Of a stretch of 64,000 nucleotides of DNA, positions 45,001-55,905 are shown piece after piece; within the stretch, counting starts at the first letter, position 1; each line of letters starts with the position of its first letter. This DNA is from Siphonodentalium dalli (Eukaryota > Mollusca > Scaphopoda > Gadilida > Siphonodentaliidae). The notes beneath the pieces are model-generated. The model had not been told where the DNA came from. It did no database searches and saw only the letters and a list, made by a program, of their open reading frames with translations. The stretch covers positions 127,215,605 to 127,279,604 of the forward strand of contig CP136064.1 of NCBI GenBank assembly GCA_032622095.1, in the 5' to 3' direction. Made by a program: the position numbers and the translations under genes.

Positions 45001-45026
45001 GCATGTCCCCTTCGGCTTTCCATAGA

Positions 45027-45655
45027 TTTCGACGTAATTTGATACTTAGGTGTACTTCTGTCCGGGAAGTGTTTTGGACGGATAAAATCGTGACCCTGAC
45101 CTTGACCTTCAAAATGGTCAATTCAAGGTCAAATCGGATAAAACGGACGGATTTCGACGAAATTTGATATCTAGGGTTACCTTTGTCCGGGGAGTGTTTT
45201 CGACGGGTCAAATCGTGACCCCGACCTGACATTGACCTTTAAAACAGTCAGTGCAAGGTCAATTTGGGTAAAACTGACGGATTTCGACGAAATTTGATAC
45301 CTAGGGATACTTTTGTCAGGGGAGTGTTTTGAACGGGTCAAATCGTGACTCCGTGTGTGACCTTGACCTTCAATATGGTCAATCAAAGGTCAAATCGGGT
45401 AAAACGGATGGATTTCGACGAAATTTGATACCTATGCGTACTTTTGTCGGGGGAGTGTTTTGGACGGGTCATGACTCCGACCTTACCTTGACCTTCAAAA
45501 TTGTCAATTAAAGGTAAAGTCGGGTAAAACGGACGGATTTCGACGAATTTTGATACCTAAGGGTACTTTTCTCCGGGGGTGTATTGGACGGGTCAAATCA
45601 TGACCCTGACCTGACCTTGACTTTCAAAATAGTCAATTCAAGGTCAAATCGCGCC
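45027..45655. repeat. 125-131-bp tandem repeat, five units
   Basis: TTTCGACGAAATTTGATAC-like starts at 45027, 45152, 45282, 45413 and 45538. Each unit has GGGGAGTGTTTTGGACGGGT, AAATCGTGACCCCGACC and TGACCTTCAAAATGGTCAAT. Open frames on the minus strand repeat the same peptide because the period is near a multiple of three; I do not regard them as genes. I associate this repeat style with molluscs. Confidence 0.93.
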
Positions 45656-45825
45656 TTTCGCCGGAAATCAGATGGGAAAACAGCCCGGACGAAGTCGGAC
45701 CCATCAGCTAGTGTAATACAGAAGACAGTTTGAAGAATGTAATCTATAACACGAGAAACGGGGAAACTTGATATATGGAAGTATGCAAATTTCCCACATG
45801 AAATTTGAAAGCTAGTTTATATTAT

Positions 45826-45905
45826 AATTATATTATAATTTATATTTATGGCTAATAATATGATCTTGGTGGCGTTAGCATTTCTTACTATGGTTTTCTT
45901 GTTTA
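45826..45905. repeat. 3' end piece of the 31326-family element
   Basis: TTATATTTATGGCTAATAAT and GGTTTTCTTGTTTA match 31905-31968. It stands directly next to the LINE relic. Confidence 0.8.
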
Positions 45906-46345
45906 TATTTTGAATTTATCAAGTGTTGGAGCCTCATTGCAACAGTGACGTCTGGCAGAGCGTTCCAGCTATTTACCACCCTCTGCGTCAAGAAATATTT
46001 TCCTATGTCCTTGTTAACAATGCGCAACTGTAGCTTTTTATTATGTCCCCTTGTTCTTCGTGGTGAATTTCTTTCTAATATCTAGGTCACAGGCATTGAT
46101 ATTGTAATGACCATTACACAGTTTATATACCTCGATTATATCTCCTCTATAATCTAAATCTTCGATATTTTAAAGACATCAGATTGAGTCTAATCATTCG
46201 GTCTCGGTAGTGCTCATAGAGTTTTGATTTGACGAACTAGTTTCGTTGCTTTTCTTTGTATTTTCTCTGACACAATGCTTTGATATTTGTGATGTGTGAT
46301 GTGGGCTCCATGCAGAGTTACAGTATTCGATGATAGCTATTGCAC
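45906..46345 (-). pseudogene. Badly decayed LINE RT C-terminal relic
   Basis: Reading leftward on minus across several frames: EYCNSAWSPHH, then YRGDIIEVYKLCNGHYNINA, LDIRKKFTTKN and further down FLTQRVVNSW-like sequence with stops. This order (AWSPH, RRGDMIEVYK, then SQRVVNxWN) is the thumb and C-terminus of a Jockey/CR1-like RT. There are many stops and shifts. It is flanked by pieces of the 31326-family element. Confidence 0.72.
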
Positions 46346-46379
46346 CGTATGTCATGTTTATGTAGACCGATCGGAAGTG

Positions 46380-46935
46380 TCGATGTCCAAGTTCGTGAAA
46401 GTTCTATTGACTATGCCGATGATTTGAGAAGCTTTATTGTTTTAGGATATTGTAGAAAGGCTAATCTGGCCGTGTCAAATTGAGCTATAGCGATTGGATA
46501 TCTCGCAGGACAACACATTTCGGGTTTTCGTGGGGCACACGCGTGTATTCGCTAGATGTCTGATAGTTGCAGTGGGCCTATGTATAACTATTATGACCGC
46601 ATTAATTGCTTTCGATGTTTGGTTATAGACAATGGCTGGGCCACTCTTGAAGATTTTATGGCGGGAACACAATGGCTCCGATTTTTGATCCGCATTTAGA
46701 GGCTTTCTGGTGTGGTGAATGAGAAACTTGCAGTAGGCTAATAATTAAGCCGTAGTTTTTTGTAGTAATTTGAAGGATTAGGCCTACTATATAGTAGTTG
46801 TTTTAACGGAATTCTGAGACGGTGCATTCATGTAACCTATATATTTTATATTATAATTTATATTTATTGCATAATAATATGATCTTGAGGGCGTTACCAT
46901 TTCTGATTAGGACCGATGGTTTTCTTATTATGTTT
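46380..46935. repeat. Truncated copy of the 31326-family element
   Basis: GTTCGTGAAAGTTCTATTGA through GGTTTTCTT parallels about 31468-31962, with small insertions (for example GGCACACGCGTG at 46536). The first ~140 bp of the element are absent. Confidence 0.88.
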
Positions 46936-46939
46936 ATGT

Positions 46940-47165
46940 TTGGTGGAAATCGGAGATAATTTTCGTTCTGTTCCATATGGCCCTCCCCTTTACTGCCCCT
47001 GACAACAACAGCGTCACTGTAGAAAATTCTAAACCGCACCATTACATCTATCTTCCTCGGAAAAAAAAATTACCTCTGTCAGCATGCACCCTTAAAAAAT
47101 TGTGTCATCTAGATGTCCCCATGGATGTGGATTTCTATAGAACACAGACAGACAGAGTTCGCAAA
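46940..47165 (-). repeat. Inverted copy of the microsatellite-headed repeat
   Basis: CCCCTGACAACAACAGCGTC, TAGAAAATTCTAAACCGCAC, ATCTAGATGTCCCC and ACAGACAGACAG are the inverse of 651-790. It ends 345 bp upstream of exon 1 of the host gene. Confidence 0.88.
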
Positions 47166-47510
47166 TTTAATTATACAGATTATGTGTACAGTTTGTATTT
47201 TCGCGAATTTACATATATGGGCCGGCGTTTTTCTTTTTTTAATGCAAATGCATTCTATTTCGCGAATAAGTCATAACAATGACAAATATAGTACATACAT
47301 TCTTATATGTGACGTAACCTACTACATAGCAGTATGAATATCACATGATCACTTGTTGAACGAAGTACGTTTAGTACGAATAATTATTTTAAAATGGCAG
47401 CTTCCACTAATTTTCCGCCCACTTTTTGGATGCTAAATATTTGATCTTGTGTGCCACAATTAAGAAATATATTATGTAAATTGTAATCTTGATATATCAA
47501 CGCAATATAG
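47166..47510 (+). other. Presumed promoter and 5' UTR region of D2HGDH
   Basis: The stretch just upstream of the first exon is AT-rich, with GCGCACC-type GC bases only after the ATG. I see no clear TATA box at a fixed distance and no CpG-rich block. A GCGAATTT phrase occurs twice near 47160-47210. The transcription start cannot be placed. Confidence 0.35.
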
Positions 47511-47781
47511 ATGAACTATTTGCGCACCTGTAGGCCGCGTGTAATTGCGCTAAACAATGTTTTACGCGGTGGTTCTAATTGTAGTTCGAAAATAGGCCAG
47601 GTGCAATCAAGAAACCTTGTTGAACTGACGTCGTCCCGCTACCCAGAGCTGAAACGGAGTCCATATGGCACCCTGGATGACGCAGACATATCTTTCTTTG
47701 ACAGGTTACTTTCTGGTCGGATAATTACAGACTCCGAAGAATTATTAGCATACAACACCGATTGGTTGAAGACTTGCAGAG
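47511..47781 (+). CDS. D2HGDH: D-2-hydroxyglutarate dehydrogenase, exon 1
   Basis: 90 codons plus one base, from ATG 47511 to the donor AGAG|GTACTT. D2HGDH is the mitochondrial FAD enzyme that oxidises D-2-hydroxyglutarate to 2-oxoglutarate and passes electrons to ETF. The first ~35 residues are Arg-rich with no acidic residue (MNYLRTCRPRVIALNNVLRG), as expected for a mitochondrial presequence. The mature part matches the family start: ELTSSRYPELKRSPYGTLDD, then ADISFFDRLL, RIITDSEEL and NTDWLKTCRG, parallel to the human protein up to its FAD domain. The exon ends after the first base of the Gly codon, and exon 2 supplies the other two. The ATG is the first in frame with this homology, so the start is likely. 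The open frame past the donor is intron. Confidence 0.92.
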
Positions 47782-47839
47782 GTACTTTTGAATTTTCACA
47801 GTTGTTGGCCATTATACATACGGTATATATTACTCATTA

Positions 47840-49902
47840 AGCCGGCCGCACACGTTGCAACAATGTTGCACAGCATTGTTGTACAACATTGTTGCGACGT
47901 GTGCGGTATCGCGTTTTTTGTTGCACGCAAAAAAAAAAAATTCTGCAACATTGTTGGGAACGATCAAATTATTTTGATTTTGTTGCTTGTTGCAGCCAAT
48001 GCCGGGCAATGGATGGACAGCGTTCTATTTTTAGTCTATGACGTACAGCGTCAAATCTCAAGGTGACGAGAAACATGGCGGCTCCCACCTCGATATTAAT
48101 TACAGTCGATATTTTGAACTAACATTGAAAACTGAAGCATGCTTTCGAACAAAATAGGCGCAGACATTGAGAAACGATATAGTTTGACCGAGCGGAGTGG
48201 TTCCTGGGTTCGAAATGTGATTTGATTTTATTCACCAGCACATGGCATTCTGAGTGAGACTGTGAGAGTGAAAATGATTCTCCTGACACTTCACTGTCTT
48301 CAGTTCAGTTCTCCAGTACTGCACTGACTACTGCATAATATAGGTCTTGGTGAATACATTTTCTATCCAATGGTCATGAATGGTGTTCCACTTCCCATGT
48401 ATTGACAATATTGTAATTTGTCCAAACTACAGTCTATATACAGCTTGTACAGGTCTGAAAATTAAAACTGATTGAACCACCGGCACTGATTCAGCGATTT
48501 ATCTATAATATTTATAGCCAAACTTGACTATAAATTATTTGCCGGTTCCTATTTACATGTAGAATTGATGGATGTTTACCGTGAAAATTTATAGTTAAAT
48601 TATACCAATTGAGAAATAACATTAAAAAATATTTTACTGAGCGAAACATCTGTTAAAGTGTTATGCAAAGATGAAAGATCCATCAGTCGATTATTGCCCG
48701 TTCGGGCTATTGTCGGTCAATATGCCCTGTCTGGCTGTCTCTGACTCAAGCGAGACATGTCCATATTGGAACTACTATGCCCGGTTCCGTGGTTTTGGTA
48801 CTATGGGTCGGGGGTTCTGGAGTGGTATTCTCTGTGTGGAAGTCATGAATTATTTATGACTTCCACATATGCTTAAGAATGTTGATCTGAGCCCAAAATA
48901 GAGCCACACAACCGGAGTTGGATGAATCTCTGAAACCATTGGTCAGAGCTAGATGAATCCAATATCGCCACGACTCAGTGATCCCGCTTATTGTTGATTC
49001 ACCCAGACCTGTACAATTTTCAAAATGTGGGTGTGTCATTCCCTTGGACAGGAAGTTAATTCACCAAGACATAGAACTGAAAATAACAATATATTAAACA
49101 CAGGAGTTGGCTATCGCTCAAGCGGCTGGTAAATACAATTACATCATATTTGGAACCTAAAAACCTGTTCCGCTTGGTCATGTATCATTGGTCGAAGTCT
49201 GCGCTGATTTAAAAAAAAGTTAATATGAACGAAGGTTCCAACTCAAGGTCCAAGACTTACACGCTCCTTCCAAAATTCCCATTAATAATGAAAGGACATG
49301 AGATTTAGTTATAAACACTTGTAAGAGTAAATCTGTCCAAATAAAAAAAAAACAAGGTCCATGTTTGGCGTACTGTATTCTATATTATGCCCTCACCCAC
49401 CATGGAGTTTTACTGATATATAACTCCATACTAGTATAATTTAATAAAGGAGGTATAATAATAACTCCTGATATCCCCTCCCCAATAACACAGGAGGTAC
49501 AAAATAACCAAATTATATATGGCCTGGAGGTTCAATGATAACTCCATATAACCTATCCTATGAAAAAGTACTAAATTGGTCAAAATCGGTTCAGTGTATA
49601 TATATATATATAACGGGCGTTAGCCAGGCCCAGGGTAGATTCGTGGCAAAATCGAGCCCGATGCATGCTTTCCGCATCTATCAACTTGTGGGGGGGGGAT
49701 CCAGAGCTGAAATTAGTATGCAGCAAACACGTGACTTGATGACGTTTTATCACGTGACTTGTTGTATAACAATTTCGCTGTGTGCGGTTAGTCACAACAT
49801 TGTTGCATAACATTTGTTGTGTCATTTTGTTGTAGCGTGTGCGGACGCTTACAACAATGTTGTATGACCCATACAACAATGTTGCGACGTGTGCGCCCGG
49901 CT
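47840..49902. mobile_element. PIF/Harbinger-like non-autonomous element (2.06 kb)
   Basis: Starts AGCCGGCCGCACACGTTGCA, ends TGCGACGTGTGCGCCCGGCT, and TTA lies on both sides (47837-47839, 49903-49905). A 3-bp TTA target is the Harbinger signature; assignment is inferred. Both ends contain repeated ACAACATTGTTG palindromes (47860-47960, 49790-49890). The interior has no transposase or Myb-like ORF. It includes a (TA)n run at 49597-49612 and a poly-G at 49945 just outside the right end. Confidence 0.82.
48836..48870. repeat. Short hairpin
   Basis: GTGGAAGTCAT and ATGACTTCCAC face each other across a 9-bp loop inside the Harbinger-like element. The role is unknown. Confidence 0.6.
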
Positions 49903-50089
49903 TTAGCCCTAGTAGTAGTATATACCTTATTAGAAAAAGAAAAGGGGGGGGGGGGGGTACTTGAAATATAATAAGAGTACCCATATGTTTATTTGGATCC
50001 TGGGAGTACTAGTAATTATATGGTGTGACTATATAGTTTAATACACCAAGCCAAACCAAGCCATAGGAAATAAGAAGCAAAATTGAAGT

Positions 50090-50680
50090 TTATTCTATAT
50101 TATTATGTACCGTACCGGTATATGTAATGTTTATATGACCAAATAAAACTATTTTAATGATATTTGATGGACGAAAAACCAATTAAACCGCCTAGAACAC
50201 AGCACGACAGACACCAAGCTACTCTTTGGTGTTTGGACAATTTGCGTTGTGGCTTGGTTCAAATAAAATAAAACTCCCATTGGAGGAAAGGACAAATAAA
50301 CTGCCTAGAACACAGCGCGTTTGGTCTTTGGACAATTTGCGTTGTGGCTTGGTTCATATAAAATAAAGCTCCCATCAGCTGTTATCTATATTATTATGTA
50401 TATGTGATGTTTATATGACCACATATGGCACATAATACTACATGTAATTGCATGATATTTGATGGACGAAAGTGTAATTTAAAACGCTTAGAACATAGTG
50501 CGACGGAAACCAAGCTACGGTTTGAAATTTTTTTTGTTGTGGCTTGGTTCAAATAAAATAAAACTCCCATCAGTTAAATCTATATTAATTATGTATATAT
50601 GTTATGTTTAATTGACTAAATAAGATCATTTCAATGATATTTGATGGACGAACAACCAATTATTAATATTTTTATGTATG
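50090..50680. repeat. Tandem repeat with TGATATTTGATGGACGAA
   Basis: TGATATTTGATGGACGA marks units at 50158, 50453 and 50635, with GTTGTGGCTTGGTTCAAATA and AAAATAAAACTCCCAT between. One inverted unit lies at 51220-51296 (TTTCGTCCATCAAATATCAT), so the array and the inverse copy bracket 50680-51220. Confidence 0.82.
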
Positions 50681-51433
50681 TGTTTATACATATGTATAGT
50701 TTATAGTGGAAAAATTGTGATATTCTGCTCTTACTTTAAATACCACTTAGTCAATTGTTGAAATTGAGAAATTGAGAAAAATTGATGATTAGAAATGAGA
50801 ATAATTACATTACATTCAGCTGTTACATTACATTAATTTAAATTAAAAAATTAAATTCTCTTCTGGAAAGCAGGCAAAGATTGAATTTGATTAAAATTGT
50901 TGAAATGATTGAATTTAAGAAAAATTTAAATTGTTGAACTGCTAAGCCACTTTCTGTTGGCGTTGATGCCTTGTCAATGACAAAGGTCACTGATGAAATG
51001 TCTCCTCAGTCGTCTACTGCATTGTTCGTACATCAAATTAATCCATGTCCCGTGTTTTACAAATAATTTCCTCTAATAAACCTCTAATCAGCTTACTAAT
51101 TAAGATGTATTAGTGAAACCACTAATCAGCTTACCACTTTCTAATTAAGACTTGTAAATGATTTCTAAATGAACCGAGCCACAATGCTAATTGTCCGTCG
51201 CGATGTAAATATTCTGGGCAGCTTAATTGGTATTTCGTCCATCAAATATCATTACGAAATTCTTATTTGGTCATTATAAACATATCACATAAGATTCTGC
51301 TTGATATACATTTACAGTTCTCAACTTCTGATCAACATTCCTCTCTGTCATCATGTTCCTGTGTATAACATTAAACAAAGAAGTTTTGTACAGTGATTGT
51401 ATTTAAATTTTCATTATTACACACACTTTGCAG

Positions 51434-51631
51434 GTTCAGGCGCCATTGTCTTGCGTCCAAGAACGACAGAAGAAATTTCAGCAATACTGCGATACTGCAA
51501 TGAGAAAAAATTAGCTGTGGTTCCTCAGGGTGGTAACACAGGATTGGTCGGAGGAAGTGTGCCAGTCTTTGATGAAATTATAGTGTCCACTCAACTGATG
51601 AACAAAGTTCTGCATGTTGATGAAATCTCAG
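51434..51631 (+). CDS. D2HGDH: D-2-hydroxyglutarate dehydrogenase, exon 2
   Basis: 198 bp between TTTGCAG and the donor CAG|GTTGGT; it adds 65 full codons and completes the split Gly codons at both ends. It encodes the start of the FAD-binding PCMH-type domain: [20 protein letters not shown], then [20 protein letters not shown], whose Gly-rich loop contacts the FAD pyrophosphate, and [19 protein letters not shown]. The match to the family is strong and gap-free, with no stop or frameshift. Intron phases on both sides are 1, as the frame requires. The ATG at 51397 upstream lies in the intron and is not a start. Confidence 0.95.
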
Positions 51632-51663
51632 GTTGGTGTTTTACATGTACATGTATATAACCT

Positions 51664-51880
51664 AAAGTAATGCCCTAAATAATCGAATCCTTAACCACAG
51701 CAGAATTATGGGTAACTTTTCAGGATTTAGTCGGAAATATGGCTTGTTGCCATTCATCAGAAAGCTCTCGCTGAGAGCATTCCGATGAATGGCAACAAGC
51801 CATATTTCCGACTAAATCTTGAAAAATTACCCATAATTCTGCTGTGGTTCAGGAGTCGATTATTTAGGGAATTACTGTAT
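51664..51880. mobile_element. Foldback MITE, ~217-bp near-perfect palindrome
   Basis: TAATGCCCTAAATAATCGA at about 51668 pairs with TCGATTATTTAGGGAATTA ending near 51875, and the arms stay complementary to the centre near 51771 (CTCTCGCTGAGAG). Stem length is about 100 bp, so the RNA of this intron could form a long hairpin. Confidence 0.92.
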
Positions 51881-52140
51881 GTCAACCAATGCCAAACCCA
51901 AGCCATTATAGGAATCCTGTCGAGCAATTCACTTGAACGGCATTACAGATATTTCATTATGTTTGCGTCCACTAGGCACAATTTTATAAGGTGACTTTCT
52001 GGCTTGAGAGTCACAATTTCTAAGTATTTTTTTTGCATACACTTATATAGACCATACCTGTCAATAATCTCTAGCCTTATCAATTTAGAGATTCAGTTGC
52101 CAATGGAGTAAAGAATGTGATATCAATAGTAAGTGACATG

Positions 52141-52275
52141 AATTGGTCAGGTTTGCATGTTTCTGTTGATTAGAGTACATGTACCGAGGATCTTGAGATG
52201 TTGACTTTGGTACCCAGGATCTGTGAAACATTGATTAGGGTACTCCGGATCTCCAAAATTTCACCCAATAGTCAC
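52141..52275. repeat. Left arm of an outer inverted-repeat pair
   Basis: GAATTGGTCAGGTTTGCATG, then GGTACCCAGGATCTGTGAAA and GATTAGGGTACTCCGGATCT. The inverse is at 55790-55905, enclosing 3.5 kb that itself holds two other elements. Confidence 0.75.
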
Positions 52276-52382
52276 GACTTTGTTGTCATAGGTTGGTCAA
52301 CTGCTTCGATGAAAGGCCCATTTACCGATTATATTTTTTATAGTACCTTGATATACGCTTTTAATATCTATTAGCAGAATTT

Positions 52383-53175
52383 GAGGATCAACCCGGGATA
52401 AATTGGATACAAGCAAATTTTGGTGTCATTCGATGCGGAAAAGCCTCCGGAACAACATATCCAAAATCCACAAAAATCCGCTTTGGGGAAACTTTGTTAT
52501 CCAAGATGGCTAATGTGGTTGTCTATATTACATAATTCATAATACGATATATTGTGACATCGGAGTTAGTAGTTATGCTGTTATAACAGTGTATGTGAAA
52601 CTAGAGTACTGGACCGAATAGAGTGACAAGGACAGAAAATAATACAACAACGGTCATGAAATGGCTGTCAAAACGGCCGCAACTCCAGCCAAACCACGAA
52701 GAAAGCAACATATTGGATAACCACATAGGTTGAAACAGCACATGTAAAATTCCATTACTTTTCCAATTCTGGTCGTCCAAAAGTCCAGATTTAACCGTTG
52801 CACAAGACCCTGCTTTCTCGTAAGATACATTAGTGACAATTCCCGACATCTCTGATAAAACGTTTCTATTATACTCTACAACTACAATCATTCTTCCTCG
52901 CAAAATTTGAGCGTGTGTTCACTCTATTGGACTAGCTATTCAATTTTGCACAAAATGTAAATTTCATTCGATTTTGTCCATTTGGCGGCCATTTTTGGAC
53001 ATACATTATACAGATATGATTTAAGACTAAGCATTGTTTGTGTAAATTTGAAATTATTACGAATTTGTCATTAATTGGATCATTTACCACAGAATTTCAG
53101 CATTTTCCGATACCAATACCCCACCAAAATCAGCTTGTATCCAATTTATTCCAGGTTCAACTCTCCCATGACCAC
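52383..53175. mobile_element. Inverted-repeat element, ~0.8 kb
   Basis: GGATAAATTGGATACAAGC (52399) and its inverse GCTTGTATCCAATTTATTCC (53143) with flanking bases form ~40-bp TIRs. The interior is non-coding; frames on minus at 52601-52903 have no domain. Target duplication not resolved. Confidence 0.72.
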
Positions 53176-53200
53176 ACTATATGACATAAAATATGATTAA

Positions 53201-53696
53201 AGGCACGGGAGGCCTTAATTGTCGAAAATATTCATATTTGTTCCAAACACCGTAAACAGAAAAACACATTAAAACGCATACAGTTTCGTTCATAGATACC
53301 ATGATCATCGCGTAAACACCATGTTATCATAAAGATCTACTATATTTTACCTAAGCAAGAGCCTGATTGTGTTACAGAAGACAACACAATGCTACTGGCT
53401 AATCACACACAAATGGCATAAACGCTCTTTATTAGTCCCATATCAGGAATTCACCAACAAAGAACGCTCTTTATGTTTACCATCATAATATAAACAAACA
53501 CCAGAAAAGTAACCTTTTATGCTTTTGTTTACATAACAATGGTCAAACATATGACAATAACATACTGTTTATGTGATATTTCTTATTTGTATACGGACAA
53601 AGTCTGTCTACATTTTGATGTTCTTTCTGTTTGTGGCGGTTTTTGACGGGTGGAAATATTTTCACAGGATACCCACCGCCAAGGCCAACCGTACCT
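53201..53696. mobile_element. TTAA MITE family 3 (496 bp)
   Basis: Ends AGGCACGGGAGGCCTTAATT and AAGGCCAACCGTACCT, flanked by TTAA (53197-53200, 53697-53700). A related single end is at 39484. Non-coding. Confidence 0.85.
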
Positions 53697-53700
53697 TTAA

Positions 53701-54170
53701 AGGAATATTATTCTGAAAAATGTTTAGTACTTTCTTTCAATATACCAATATTATAAAATTAAAATGTCCAATTTGCCAAAATTATCTTGTGTTTGATCGC
53801 TAATTTTATTTTTATAACGAAAACAAAAAAATCCGAAGCATGCCGAAGATCTTATGTTGTAGACAAAGTCATGTGATTCAAGTCACATGATCACCGATCG
53901 GTGCGGTCACTTGATATAACACGTGACAATGACGTAGCAATATGGGAATTCCCGTCTATCAAAACAAAGCAACCTTACTGTTATCTATCTATATTATATC
54001 TTTGTGCATATATTATTGACATCTTAATGTCAATTGTGCATAACAATATAGCATTATAAAAGCGTGCGCTTACGTCGATATAAGCATTGACCATAGTTTG
54101 TTTGAACATCCAATTATGACACTTTTCGAAGGAGAGATAACATATATAAATAAATGTACACAAACTTTAT
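53701..54170. other. Unassigned AT-rich DNA
   Basis: No coding match. It contains TCATGTGATTCAAGTCACATGA at 53869-53890, a short palindrome. Confidence 0.45.
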
Positions 54171-54179
54171 GATACACAT

Positions 54180-54500
54180 GCTTTATATACCCATCATAGT
54201 CATTGAAATTTCCAGTTAAAAAAGTAATCACATATATAAATGCAACACATTCAGGAATAAGCTTAACAGGGAACGCTCTTTATTGAGTCATGGTGAAGGA
54301 ACGTGGGGACACATTTTAGAATAGTTGTCATCATGAATATTTACTAATTACATCAGTGGATGTAAATACATGTACATGAACTTTCGATAAACATGCTTTA
54401 TATACCCGTCAAAGTCATAACAATTTTGGTTTGTTAAACACTCTTTATTCGCACCATATTAGGAATACGCTTGACAGGGAATGCTCTTTGTTGAGTCATG
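54180..54500. repeat. ~207-216-bp tandem duplication
   Basis: ACATGCTTTATATACCC(A/G)TC occurs at 54176 and 54392 and GACAGGGAA(C/T)GCTCTTT-like phrases near 54266 and 54473. Similar AACGCTCTTTATTAG phrases lie at 53421-53475. Confidence 0.75.
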
Positions 54501-55790
54501 GTGATACTCATGACTGGACGCTCTGGCAAATTTATATTCTATATGGGAGTTGACGTTCTTCTCGGGATGGCATTCTCGTCGGTGGTCAGTTTGTTTAATG
54601 TGGGTATTTTTTTCGAAGTGGACGGAATAAATTCTGGACCATTTCGTCGGCGACCACTTTAATAGTTTCTGATTTTGCGCAACGGCTTTCCCCACAGAAA
54701 TCTCGCTAAATGTCCCGTAAATGAACATCATTTGGAAATTAATGTAGAATCATACCCAATTGAGTAATTATTGTGAATATACGGGACACTCGGGGCATAT
54801 ATATGGAAAATTAAAACAACATCGTGAACATACACCAGAATAGAGTTCACATATCGGCTCGTGTTTTATTAGCTTTATTTTTGACACGACAGTGTTATCT
54901 ACCCCGGACAGCACTGATGACAAATCACAAGTGAAGATAACTCACTGGGCGATGACAATTCACCATGTATACACAATGTTATTGAGATGCCCCATAGTAA
55001 TTCCATTACACTCATGCGATTCCGCACTTTACATCACCACTCAGATGACGTCATATAGGTAGACACAATTAACTCCAACTCCATGTTTTTAATTAGTCTA
55101 CTCATTTGACTTCATATGAGGATTTGCAATGGAGATAGCCGACAACCAGTGGGGGTATTATTTATTTATTTGTCGACTTATTTATTACGTGATTGTTATG
55201 GGACTTGGATCATTGTGATCATAATAGGGGTGGCTTTCCGATAATGTTTTGTTGTATTCATCAGGATAGCAATCCTTCAAATACTATAATTCATCACCAT
55301 TTGGAATGTATGTGTCTTGAGAAGGTGCCCATAGAGTGATAGAAAATTGCTGAAATCATAGAAACATTTCCCTTGTCTCTCTCCCAGAATTAAACAACTT
55401 CAAACTAAAATATAGGTTTATTCACCTTCCATTGGAAATAATGGACAACTTAATCACAAAAATCTTAAGCACAAAAACAACATGTTCACTGTTTATTACA
55501 CCGGATAAGTTGATAATACAATGTTTTGGAGCTTCCTCTTTCAAATGGTATATAATATGGCATATATTTTAGATAATATGATCTGGGGGTTCGAAAATTA
55601 AGTGGGTCTTTAAATAACAGGAAATCAACATTTCAATTCTATTCGTGCCAATTGTGACTAAATGATAAAAAGGTAAACGTTATTGAATGTTTCCATCAGA
55701 AATTTGCCTTCGTAATATAAAATGTTATTAAAAAATCACCGCCATCGTGTCAATTGCATACACATATGTCTTTGATAGAGGTCACATTCC
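54501..55790. other. Unassigned DNA; possible TTAA-element end at 55590-55615
   Basis: The minus frame 54459-54731 has no known domain. TTCGAAAATTAAGTGGGTCT followed by TTAA (55591-55614) is the inverse of 44796, and ATACTATAATTCATCACCAT at 55281 is shared in direct orientation. Confidence 0.45.
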
Positions 55791-55905
55791 GGCTGGGTGA
55801 GATATGGAGATCCTGGGTACTCTAATCAACATTTTAGAGATCCTGGGTACCTGATTCAACAAACTGGAGATCAATGCCAACTTGACCAATTCAGCATAAG
55901 AGGCT
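55790..55905. repeat. Right arm of the outer inverted-repeat pair
   Basis: CTGGGTGAGATATGGAGATC, GGTACTCTAATCAACATTTT and TTGACCAATTCAGC are the inverse of 52141-52275. Within each arm a ~30-bp unit GGTAC(C/T)C(A/C)GGATCT is repeated two or three times. Confidence 0.78.

Larger units (their letters stand above)
47782..51433 (+). other. D2HGDH intron 1 (3,652 bp)
   Basis: Phase 1, GTACTT to TTTGCAG. It holds a Harbinger-like element starting 58 bp after the donor, and the TTTGATGGACG repeats at 50.1-51.3 kb. 50670-51200 is AT-rich without recognised content. Confidence 0.85.

Noticed and set aside
44984-45386. Two minus ORFs with shared peptides as a possible repeat protein
   Set aside because: The unit length varies between 125 and 131 bp, which breaks the frame from unit to unit; no start context or domain.
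47782-47840. C-terminal extension of the exon 1 ORF (TFEFSQLLAIIHTVYITH)
   Set aside because: It lies after a proper GT donor, and the family sequence continues in exon 2, so it is intronic.
52601-52903. 100-codon minus ORF in intron 2
   Set aside because: Within an inverted-repeat element and without any recognisable domain.
54459-54731. 90-codon minus ORF with His/Cys residues
   Set aside because: Partly overlaps a tandem duplication, and the residues do not form a known zinc-finger spacing.
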